From Ignavibacteria bacterium (GTDB taxonomy: Bacteria > Bacteroidota > Ignavibacteria > UBA10030 > SZUA-254), in assembly GCA_005877655.1 (NCBI GenBank), contig VBOC01000116.1:1-5668 (forward strand): DNA of 5,668 nucleotides. The letters are read 5' to 3'. The notes beneath the pieces are model-generated. The model was not told the DNA's origin and searched no databases. It saw only the letters and a program-made list of their open reading frames with translations. A program made the translations under genes and the position numbers. Shown piece by piece: positions 1 to 5,668 of this stretch; positions within the stretch are counted from its first letter, which is position 1, and each line of letters starts with the position of its first letter.

Positions 1-441
1 CAGCTTACCGATGAAATGAAAGCAGAGCGTCAGCGAATGACGGTTGTGCGTGAGGAACTTCAGAAGAAAGAAGAATTGCTTAAGATTCTTCAATCCCCAA
101 GAATCGAATTAGCATTCATGAACGGCCAGGAAGTGGCGAAGACAGGATACGGCAAGATCATATGGGATCCGGAAAGCAGGAGGGCGATCCTACAAATTTC
201 GAACCTGCCGGCCGTACCCAGCGGAAAGGATTATCAACTGTGGTTAATTAAGGACAAGACGCCCATCAGCGCCGGTGTCTTCACTGTAAACGATCCGGAA
301 AAAGAAAACTTCTTCAAAATTGACAGGCTCGCCGAGGTGGACAAGAAACATATCGCTGCTTTTGCGATTACTCTTGAACCGAAGGGCGGTGTCCCTCAAC
401 CGACGGGCGACAAATACCTTGTTGGAATCCCGGCGATGTGA
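1..441 (+). CDS. RskA-like anti-sigma factor, C-terminal part (5' partial)
   Basis: The frame is open from base 1, so the gene starts upstream of the window; the ATG at 16 is internal and has no ribosome binding site. The first ~30 visible residues are highly charged and heptad-like (RQRMTVVREELQKKEELLKI), consistent with a short coiled coil. They are followed by a compact domain with the hallmarks of the anti-sigma-K factor RskA C-terminal family: a GKIIWDPESRRAIL strand pair, LPAVPSGKDYQLWLI, ISAGVFTV, and the closing AFAITLEPKGGVPQPTGD. In this family the C-terminal domain lies outside the cytoplasmic membrane, while a cytoplasmic N-terminal zinc-binding segment sequesters an ECF sigma factor. 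That N-terminal part and the transmembrane helix are not in the window, so sigma binding is inferred from the family. It ends in TGA, 165 bases before the DUF4331 gene. A cognate ECF sigma gene would be expected just upstream. Confidence 0.85.
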   Translation, partial: QLTDEMKAERQRMTVVREELQKKEELLKILQSPRIELAFMNGQEVAKTGYGKIIWDPESRRAILQISNLPAVPSGKDYQLWLIKDKTPISAGVFTVNDPEKENFFKIDRLAEVDKKHIAAFAITLEPKGGVPQPTGDKYLVGIPAM

Positions 442-606
442 CGATCATGCCTGTCGATCGCCTGCCGCTCATGTAATTTTCCCTACCGCAATGAAATCCG
501 GAAGTCGGTTATTTTCGTATACCCACTGTAGAATCACCGGAGTCACTCTACGCGTGTAGCTCCCGATCGACGCTTCATCAACCATCATTTCGTAGGGGAT
601 GCTCTT
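442..606. other. Intergenic gap between anti-sigma gene and DUF4331 gene
   Basis: This 165-base stretch has no convincing coding content. Just around the preceding stop, GGCGAT (432-437) can pair with ATCGCC (457-462) across a 19-base loop, and a short TTTT run lies at 476-479; this is too weak to call a terminator. TAGAAT at 529-534 resembles a -10 box but has no matching -35 at normal spacing. The gap ends with the ribosome binding site of the next gene. A promoter for the DUF4331 gene could lie here, but none can be placed. Confidence 0.5.
594..599 (+). promoter_or_regulatory. Ribosome binding site of the DUF4331 gene
   Basis: AGGGGA lies 7 bases before the ATG at 607. It is a purine-rich Shine-Dalgarno-like element at standard spacing and supports the 607 start. 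The signal peptide that follows directly supports the same start. Confidence 0.6.
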
Positions 607-2787
607 ATGAAAACGCTCTGCTTTGCCCTGACGGCGCTCTTCGTTCTCTTAATCCTGTTGTTTTCTACCCCCCACCGGGGGACGACCGCTTCGAGTCATC
701 GGGAAGCCCCGCTTATCTCGAACGACCCTCTTGCGGATAATACCGACCTTTACGCCTTCCGATGTCCGGATGACACAAATTTTGTGACAATCGTGGCGGA
801 CTATATCCCTCTCGAACTGCCCGAGGGCGGCCCGAACTATTCAAGTTTCGGAGAGGATATACGCTATGAAATTCATATCAAGAACAGGACTTCCGAAACG
901 GAATTGGGAGAAGCAGAAGACGACATTACCTATCGATTCACCTTCAGACACAGGAACGAGGATCCTTCGACTTTCTTTAACATCCGGCTCGGGAAACAAA
1001 ATCTCAAGACCACATACAACTGCGAAAAAGGTTGGCACGGTGAAGACTTTACCACAATCATCAACAAGGGCGTCGTTCCTCCGAACAATATCGGCCCTCG
1101 TTCAATTGATGGCGGGGCGGGCCTAAACGCATCGTACAACAGCCTTGCGGCATCCGCGATAACCAAGGCATCGACAGGGGAAATTGTTTTCTGTGGTCCG
1201 CGTGACGATCCTTTCTTCGTCGACCTCGGCGGCATCTTCGATCTGGGACAGACTCGCAGTGTGTATGGATCCGATCCTTCGGATCCCAACACCGTGCGGG
1301 ATGCAGTTGCAGGTTTCAATACCCACTCGATTATCATGAAGATCCCGATCAACCTATTGCAAAAGAATGGGAAGAGGGTCAGTCAGGCATCCAGCATTCT
1401 CGATCCCAATTTTGTCATCGGTGTCTGGGCATCCGCCAGCCGCAGGAAGATCACCATCCTCCAGGAAAACGGGAAGCCTCCGAAGACCGACGGACCCTGG
1501 ATGCAGGTTTCACGTCTTGGGATGCCGTTGACCAACGAGGCCGTTATCCCCATCGGCGATAAGGATTATTGGAATTCCGTCACACCTTACAGCCGCGATG
1601 AGCAGTACTTCGTGAAGTACTTTGCAAACCCGGAATTGGCGTTGTACATGGACGAGAGCCAGTTCGGCGGGGCGGTTCCGGCGTTAAGCGCTCTTCGCGT
1701 TCAATCGAAATCTTATCCGGCGATCGGAGTTCTGCCCTCCTATTCTTCCCCCGGTTTTGATTTTCGGAATGGGAAAGATGGCGCGTTTGCTGTGACGAAA
1801 ATATCCCCACCCCTGAATCTATCAGGCACGGCCTTTGCAGTGCCGATTCGACCGGGTTTGGCCGGCGCAGCTCAACCACGGCTGGTTGATATTTTCCCGA
1901 TATTTTACTTCGGTGTGCCGAACGCAATTCCCTATCAACTCGCGACGGGCAAGTCAGGAGGCCCGTTGAGTCCGGGAAAACCGTTCATACATAATTTTCT
2001 TCCCATCACGAATGACGAGGGTAGATTGTACGGAGGCGACTTGCTTCGCCTGAACATGGCGACCCCTGTGACGCCGAGGAGCTCCGATGAATTTACGAAG
2101 AATGCGCGCATGGGTCTCATCCGCGCCGCGGTCCTCGGGCTGGTAGCGGCTCCCTATAACACAAACAAAAATCTCCAGGCGATCCCCCACATGGACGGTT
2201 TTCCGAACGGTCGCAGGCTGGAAGACGATGTGACAACGATCGAATTGCAGGCGGTGGGAGGGCTCGTTCTCGCGGCAGTCGGGTTGCCGTTTGACGATGC
2301 CGCGGCAGCGAATTATTCCGACCTGGCTTCTGCCAAGCTGCTTGCAGAGCTGAACTATAATGAAGGACCGACAAAGAATGACGTGGCCATCCTGCCCGAG
2401 TTTCCTTATGTTCCCAATCCGCACCGCGGATTCGATTACGTCAAACAGCTCACGGAATCTTCACCGCCGCTCGCGACGACCAGGCTCAATCGGCAAGATT
2501 TCCTTGGGGTAAGCGCGCCAAAGGCGTTCCTCCTGGATCAAAATTATCCCAATCCGTTCAATCCGTCCACCGACATCGGGTATCACGTCTCCTCCACCGA
2601 CATTGTGAGATTGATGGTATACAATCAGCTCGGGCAGGAGGTGGCAAAACTGGTGGATGAGGAGAAGGCTCCGGGAACCTATTCGGCGACATGGAATGCC
2701 GGAAACCTGGCGAGCGGGACGTACTACATCAGGCTGACCGTGAGAGATGAGGTAGTTTCGACCAAGAAGGCGATGTTCATTAAGTGA
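607..2787 (+). CDS. Secreted DUF4331 protein with T9SS C-terminal sorting domain
   Basis: A 726-residue exported protein. Residues 1-28 are a signal peptide (Lys-2, hydrophobic core about 5-20, likely cleavage after TTA at 28). The mature N-terminus opens with SSHREAPLIS and DPLADNTDLYAF (29-51), the signature of DUF4331. Further family-like blocks are VDLGGIFDLG (205-214), MQVSRLGMPLTNEAVIP (299-315), YGGDLLRLNMATP (475-487) and FPNGRRLEDDVTTIELQAVG (532-551). The DUF4331 region ends near residue 615. After a short linker, residues 641-726 form a type IX secretion sorting domain: NYPNPFNPST (646-655), VYNQLGQEVAKL, a GTYSATWNA strand, SGTYYIRL and a basic end. In T9SS-bearing bacteria such a domain sends cargo across the outer membrane, often to the cell surface. 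The enzymatic or binding role of DUF4331 is unknown. The downstream TPR gene starts 13 bases after the stop, so the two are probably co-transcribed. No lesion is visible. Confidence 0.93.
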   Translation: MKTLCFALTALFVLLILLFSTPHRGTTASSHREAPLISNDPLADNTDLYAFRCPDDTNFVTIVADYIPLELPEGGPNYSSFGEDIRYEIHIKNRTSETELGEAEDDITYRFTFRHRNEDPSTFFNIRLGKQNLKTTYNCEKGWHGEDFTTIINKGVVPPNNIGPRSIDGGAGLNASYNSLAASAITKASTGEIVFCGPRDDPFFVDLGGIFDLGQTRSVYGSDPSDPNTVRDAVAGFNTHSIIMKIPINLLQKNGKRVSQASSILDPNFVIGVWASASRRKITILQENGKPPKTDGPWMQVSRLGMPLTNEAVIPIGDKDYWNSVTPYSRDEQYFVKYFANPELALYMDESQFGGAVPALSALRVQSKSYPAIGVLPSYSSPGFDFRNGKDGAFAVTKISPPLNLSGTAFAVPIRPGLAGAAQPRLVDIFPIFYFGVPNAIPYQLATGKSGGPLSPGKPFIHNFLPITNDEGRLYGGDLLRLNMATPVTPRSSDEFTKNARMGLIRAAVLGLVAAPYNTNKNLQAIPHMDGFPNGRRLEDDVTTIELQAVGGLVLAAVGLPFDDAAAANYSDLASAKLLAELNYNEGPTKNDVAILPEFPYVPNPHRGFDYVKQLTESSPPLATTRLNRQDFLGVSAPKAFLLDQNYPNPFNPSTDIGYHVSSTDIVRLMVYNQLGQEVAKLVDEEKAPGTYSATWNAGNLASGTYYIRLTVRDEVVSTKKAMFIK
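1267..1286. repeat. Perfect 8-bp inverted repeat inside the DUF4331 gene
   Basis: GGATCCGA and TCGGATCC flank a 4-base TCCT loop. The codons read Gly-Ser-Asp-Pro-Ser-Asp-Pro, so the symmetry comes at least partly from a small amino-acid repeat. It could form an mRNA hairpin, but no function is implied. Confidence 0.6.
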
Positions 2788-2793
2788 GGGGGA
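2786..2793 (+). promoter_or_regulatory. Ribosome binding site of the TPR gene, overlapping the DUF4331 stop
   Basis: GAGGGGGA overlaps the last two bases of the DUF4331 TGA stop (2785-2787) and lies 7 bases before the ATG at 2801. This placement suggests translational coupling of the two genes and fixes the TPR start. Confidence 0.65.
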
Positions 2794-2800
2794 CAACGCG

Positions 2801-3211
2801 ATGAATCGCACTTCAATAATAATATCGACGATGGCTGCCACGTTCCTCGGGGCAGCCATTTACCTGTGGGTGCCGGGACGAATTACGCCGGCGGAAATCC
2901 CGACACTCAGCCTGCGCACAGGAAGCGCGAACGCCTCGTCTGAATTCTTGAACGCGCAGAAGGCCGTCGGCTATTATCGAGACCAGATATCGAAACATCC
3001 TGAAGTATCGAAAAACTACATCGAGCTAGCGCAGTTATTCCTGCAGGAATCTCGCGTGACAGGGCGGCATCACGAATACATACCGAAAGCCCGGTACCTG
3101 ATCGACAAGGCCCTCGGCTGCGATCCGGAGAACTACGAAGCGCGAATCATCAAGGCGTCCAGGCTGATGACACTGCACCACTTTACAGAGGCGAGAGAGA
3201 TCGCCGAGTAA
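2801..3211 (+). CDS. N-terminal fragment of the TPR protein (136 residues)
   Basis: This is the product expected if the in-frame TAA is real and terminates translation. It has a good ribosome binding site. It contains the hydrophobic N-terminus (about residues 5-24), a linker rich in Ser, Thr and Ala, and one TPR-like helical pair (about 71-108, including NYIELAQLFLQES and ARYLIDKALGCDPE). It also holds most of a second pair (112-136), cut in the middle of helix B. Such a stub would lack most of the solenoid and is unlikely to do the job of the full protein. Confidence 0.6.
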   Translation: MNRTSIIISTMAATFLGAAIYLWVPGRITPAEIPTLSLRTGSANASSEFLNAQKAVGYYRDQISKHPEVSKNYIELAQLFLQESRVTGRHHEYIPKARYLIDKALGCDPENYEARIIKASRLMTLHHFTEAREIAE

Positions 3212-3268
3212 GCTGTAAGAAAGAACCCTCACAGCGCAACAGCTTATGGCGTTCTCTGTGATGCGCTT

Positions 3269-4138
3269 GTGGAATCGGGACGGTATGATGAGGCAGTCAC
3301 AACCTGCGAACGGATGCTCAGCTTGCGTCCGGACCTTCGCTCCTACTCCCGCGCCTCCTACATTCGCGAGCTTTATGGAAACGACGACGGCGCCTTCGAG
3401 GCGATGAAGCTTGCAGCCGACGCCGGAGTGTTCGCACAGGAGAATCGCGCATGGGCTCTCTTCAATCTTGGAAAACTATTCCTCAATGAAGGGAAACTGG
3501 ATACGGCTGCCTACATATTCAACGGTATTCTTGAAGAGCGTCCTGACTACGCGTATGCGATAGCGGGTAAGGCGCAGGTCAAAAGGGCGAAGGGCGAGTA
3601 TCAGGAAGCCGTCGATCTTCTCGCGAAGGCCTATCAAATCGCTCCGGAGCATCTTTTCGTCGAGCAATTGGCCGATCTCTATCGATCGGGCGGTCAGACG
3701 CAGAGTGCCGATGGGGTCGCTAAGATCGTTTTGCAGGCGTACGAGCAGCATGAGCGGGACGGTTGGAATGTCAACAGGGAATACGCGATGTTTTGTGCAA
3801 ATCAGGGCATAAATTTGCAGGAAGCGCTGCAGCGGGCGAAGAAGGAATTTGAGACTCGTCCCGACAACATCGATGTTCTTGAAACCTACGCGTGGACCCT
3901 GTTGAAGGCCGGAAGGCCGCGCGAAGCGGTGCACCTGGTCGAGAAGGCCATGCGACTGAACACCAAAAGCTTCACGTTGCATTACCACGCGGGTGTGATT
4001 TACTCTGCAGCCGGGATGCAGGATGAGGCGCAAAAATATTTTGCACAGGCGCAAACGGAGAACCCCTACATGAAGATTTTCTGTATCGATGGCGGTCAGC
4101 AAATGAAAAACTCTCAGGGAATTACTGCAAATCAATAA
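3269..4138 (+). CDS. C-terminal fragment of the TPR protein (289 residues from GTG)
   Basis: This is the same frame as the N-terminal fragment; coding similarity to TPRs in fact begins at 3212, right after the TAA. The GTG at 3269 is only the first usable start and has no Shine-Dalgarno-like sequence before it, so independent translation is doubtful. Counting from the GTG, TPR-like units are visible at about 1-22 (SGRYDEAVTTCERMLSLRPD), 59-93 (ALFNLGKLFLNEGKLDTAAY onward), 95-127, 203-231 (TYAWTLLKAGRPREAVHLVE) and 237-266. The stretch RASYIRELYGNDDGAFEAMK (28-47) is a further degenerate unit. There is no export signal of its own, so the fragment would be mislocalised if made alone. Confidence 0.6.
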   Translation: MESGRYDEAVTTCERMLSLRPDLRSYSRASYIRELYGNDDGAFEAMKLAADAGVFAQENRAWALFNLGKLFLNEGKLDTAAYIFNGILEERPDYAYAIAGKAQVKRAKGEYQEAVDLLAKAYQIAPEHLFVEQLADLYRSGGQTQSADGVAKIVLQAYEQHERDGWNVNREYAMFCANQGINLQEALQRAKKEFETRPDNIDVLETYAWTLLKAGRPREAVHLVEKAMRLNTKSFTLHYHAGVIYSAAGMQDEAQKYFAQAQTENPYMKIFCIDGGQQMKNSQGITANQ

Positions 4139-4155
4139 AGCAATACTCACGTCCC

Positions 4156-4173
4156 GGCGATGAAACCATCGCC
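4156..4173 (+). terminator. Terminator-like hairpin after the TPR gene
   Basis: GGCGATG (4156-4162) and CATCGCC (4167-4173) form a perfect 7-bp stem with an AAAC loop, starting 17 bases after the TPR stop. There is no T tract directly after the stem; the first T-rich run is about 25 bases further on (4198-4213). It could be a weak or partial terminator, or an mRNA 3'-end structure between the TPR and transporter genes. Confidence 0.4.
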
Positions 4174-4189
4174 CTGCGCAGAGTCGCAT

Positions 4190-4247
4190 CTTTGAATATT
4201 TTTGATTATTTTTCGTCTCGATTAAATTCTATCTCTTAATCCTACCG
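4190..4247 (+). promoter_or_regulatory. AT-rich leader of the transporter gene, possible promoter
   Basis: The sequence turns sharply AT-rich here compared with the coding regions. TTGAAT (4192-4197) and TTGATT (4202-4207) resemble -35 elements, and TAAATT (4223-4228) resembles a -10 element, but the spacing (15 bases from the nearer one) is not ideal. No clear ribosome binding site precedes the ATG at 4248. This may give the transporter its own promoter after the hairpin. It is a guess from composition and loose motif matches. Confidence 0.25.
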
Positions 4248-5668
4248 ATGTTTCCACGCTCTGACATACCCAACTTCATTGCCAAGGTTTACCGTCGGCA
4301 ATTCAGATATTTATTCATCGCAGTGTTGTTAGCGCTAACCGGAATCGTACACGCGCACCCGCTGGGAATCTTCAGCGTGAACCGATATACGAGGATTGAT
4401 CTGGCCGGAGAGGCGATCCGGCTTGTCTATGTCATGGATGTCGCAGAAATTCCTTCGATTCAGGAGTTTACGAAGATCGACAGGAACGGCGACGGAAATG
4501 TTGATGATCAGGAGCGGAACCGGTACGCCAAAGAGACGACCACGCGGATCGCGGATGAGTTCAGGCTCACAGTCGACGGCGGCGAAGCTGCAGTCAGACC
4601 CACCCACTATGAAGTGTCGTTGCCCGAAGGACAGGGCGGACTAAGGACCATCCGACTCGTGTCGACCTTTGAGGTGTTTCTCTCCAGGGACCGGGGGACA
4701 CACGAAATTGGTTTCATCGACCATAATTTCGATGACCGGATCGGATGGAAGGAAATCCTCGTCAAGCCTCTCGAGGGCATCACGCTCAATCGCTCGTCTG
4801 TCGGCGAGGAAGACATCACCAACGAGCTGCGAAATTATCCAGCCGACCGGATTTCGGATCCCATGAATATCCGCGAAGCCGCGGTCCGGTTCTCGGCGGG
4901 TACTTCTGGGGGGAATTTTCGATTCACGTCGTTTACCCAGGCTATAGTCGGGCGATCGAAGGACGCGCTTGGCGAACTGATATCCACGAGGGATCTCAGC
5001 GCGCCGGTCATGATGGGCTCATTGCTGATCGCTCTCGTGCTCGGGGCGGGACATGCCCTCACGCCGGGGCACGGCAAGACAATTGTCGGAGCCTATTTGA
5101 TCGGATCGCGCGGAACGGCAAGACACGTTGCCTCGCGCTATATCCTGCCGGAGAGCCTCTTTTCCTGGCTTGGAATGATCTCGGGTCTGATCGTGATCGG
5201 CATCGGATTATTTCTAGTGAAACAGCGCGTTCAAATAGCCCGCGGGGGTAGCCATTCTCATGGCGGTCATGTCCACACCCACGACGAAGGTGAAGTTCAA
5301 CACCCACATGGCCTCAGCCACCGTCATACCCATCTCCCCCCCGGCTCCGACGGATCGCCGGTTAACTGGAAGAGTTTGCTGGCACTCGGGGTATCGGGAG
5401 GGATGCTTCCCTGCCCGTCGGCCATCGTGGTCCTGTTGAGTGCCATTGCGCTCGGGCGGATCGGGTTCGGCCTGTGGCTCATCCTCGCATTCAGCATTGG
5501 ACTTGCAGGAGTTTTAACCGGTATCGGTCTGCTCATGGTCTATGCCCGGCGCTGGTTCGAGAGATTCAATACTGCGGGTCCCGCTTTTCGGTGGCTCCCG
5601 GTCGGAAGCGCATTCATTGTGACGATCGCGGGCGTGATCATCGCGTTCCAGGGACTCGTCCAGACCGG
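4248..5668 (+). CDS. NicO/RcnA-type Ni/Co transporter, 3' partial, with internal in-frame deletion
   Basis: 473 codons are visible and the gene runs off the window, probably close to its end. Residues 20-37 are a signal or membrane segment ending in AHPLGIFSVNRYTRI, a typical start of the periplasmic domain in this family. A canonical EF-hand-like loop follows at 78-89 (D78, N80, D82, N84, D86, E89). The membrane domain starts near 252 with LGAGHALTPGHGKTIVGAYL (265-284), whose His-269 and His-275 lie in the family motif. A His-rich loop (10 His in 336-362) precedes SGGMLPCPSAIVVLLSAIAL (383-402) and further helices at about 405-432 and 449-470. Family members efflux or transport nickel/cobalt across the inner membrane; specificity cannot be read here. 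Oddity: residues 290-299 go straight from TARH to VASRYI. Family proteins such as E. coli RcnA have about 24 more residues there, a full helix with a Ser/Thr-His-Thr motif. ATG 4248 is the first start after an in-frame TGA at 4203-4205. Confidence 0.88.
   Translation, partial: MFPRSDIPNFIAKVYRRQFRYLFIAVLLALTGIVHAHPLGIFSVNRYTRIDLAGEAIRLVYVMDVAEIPSIQEFTKIDRNGDGNVDDQERNRYAKETTTRIADEFRLTVDGGEAAVRPTHYEVSLPEGQGGLRTIRLVSTFEVFLSRDRGTHEIGFIDHNFDDRIGWKEILVKPLEGITLNRSSVGEEDITNELRNYPADRISDPMNIREAAVRFSAGTSGGNFRFTSFTQAIVGRSKDALGELISTRDLSAPVMMGSLLIALVLGAGHALTPGHGKTIVGAYLIGSRGTARHVASRYILPESLFSWLGMISGLIVIGIGLFLVKQRVQIARGGSHSHGGHVHTHDEGEVQHPHGLSHRHTHLPPGSDGSPVNWKSLLALGVSGGMLPCPSAIVVLLSAIALGRIGFGLWLILAFSIGLAGVLTGIGLLMVYARRWFERFNTAGPAFRWLPVGSAFIVTIAGVIIAFQGLVQT

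Larger units (their letters stand above)
2801..4138 (+). pseudogene. TPR-repeat membrane-anchored/periplasmic protein interrupted by an in-frame TAA
   Basis: One frame runs from ATG 2801 to TAA 4136-4138 (445 codons plus stop), broken only by TAA at codon 137 (3209-3211). Residues 5-24 are a hydrophobic N-terminal segment (signal anchor or signal peptide), placing the rest outside the cytoplasm. The remainder is tetratricopeptide-like helical pairs from about residue 70 to 422. Sequence on the two sides of the stop joins without loss: FTEAREIAE, stop, AVRKNPHSATAYG is a normal TPR helix B, turn and next helix A, where Lys or Glu would be typical at the stop position. One substitution (for example AAA, GAA or CAA to TAA) explains it; no frameshift is needed. 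TAA also ends this gene, so TAA reassignment is unlikely. TPR proteins mediate protein contacts; the partner here may be the DUF4331 or transporter product, which is an inference. Alternatives are a base-call error, a recent nonsense mutation or readthrough. Confidence 0.8.

Noticed and set aside
428..438. 11-base repeat TCCCGGCGATG shared with 4152-4162, both near gene ends and both followed by an ATCGCC arm
   Set aside because: A few shared 11-mers are expected by chance in a window of this size, and the first copy is part of the anti-sigma coding sequence. Not enough to call a repeat family.
500..519. Possible ECF-sigma promoter (GGAAG at 500-504 with CGTA at 516-519) upstream of the DUF4331 gene
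   Set aside because: The neighbouring anti-sigma gene makes an ECF promoter attractive, but the two elements are only about 10 bases apart instead of about 16, and the -10 part is a poor match.
320..559. 79-residue open frame overlapping the end of the anti-sigma gene and the gap
   Set aside because: It overlaps the RskA-like frame for over 120 bases, is rich in Arg and Ser with no domain-like pattern, and has no ribosome binding site. It looks like a shadow frame.
3209..3211. Reassigned TAA codon (alternative genetic code)
   Set aside because: The same gene ends in TAA at 4136-4138 and no other in-frame TAA is read through in the window, so a genome-wide recoding is not supported.
3476..4189. 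237-residue open frame on the minus strand across the TPR gene
   Set aside because: It is antisense to well-formed TPR repeats and reads as Arg/Leu-rich shadow sequence. Long antisense frames are common opposite GC-rich coding sequence.
4745..5251. 168-residue open frame on the plus strand inside the transporter gene
   Set aside because: The overlapping frame encodes clear NicO motifs (GHALTPGHGK, the His-rich loop, GGMLPCPSA). The alternative product is low-complexity, Arg- and Gly-rich and resembles nothing.

Overview
The window reads left to right on the plus strand. It holds the end of one gene, two genes running head to tail, and most of a fourth that runs off the right edge. The organism is probably a moderately GC-rich member of the Bacteroidota/Chlorobi (FCB) group, perhaps an Ignavibacteria- or Kapabacteria-like lineage. 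The main reason is that the large secreted protein ends in a type IX secretion (Por) sorting domain with the NYPNPFNPST signature. No rRNA or other phylogenetic marker is present, so this placement is an inference.

Layout. Bases 1-441 are the C-terminal part of an RskA-like anti-sigma factor whose N-terminus lies outside the window. Bases 442-606 are a non-coding gap. Bases 607-2787 encode a secreted 726-residue DUF4331 protein. Thirteen bases later, with a ribosome binding site overlapping the preceding stop codon, a membrane-anchored or exported TPR protein begins (2801-4138). Its reading frame is continuous apart from a single in-frame TAA at 3209-3211. A 109-base gap with a perfect hairpin follows. 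Then comes a NicO/RcnA-type metal transporter (4248 to beyond 5668) with a periplasmic N-terminal domain, an EF-hand-like loop and a histidine-rich loop.

How the genes may work together. The order anti-sigma regulator, DUF4331 surface protein, TPR protein, NicO transporter looks like one functional neighbourhood, with the transporter suggesting divalent metal (Ni/Co) handling. The biochemical role of DUF4331 is not known, so the link to metal is inferred from context alone.

Most notable observations. Two neighbouring genes each carry one clean lesion. The TPR gene has a single nonsense codon with intact repeat sequence on both sides. The transporter lacks, in frame, roughly 24-28 residues that family members have just after the GHALTPGHGK motif, a stretch that normally forms a whole transmembrane helix with the conserved Ser/Thr-His-Thr motif. 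Either the locus is decaying in this strain, or the underlying assembly has errors, or the proteins are real variants.
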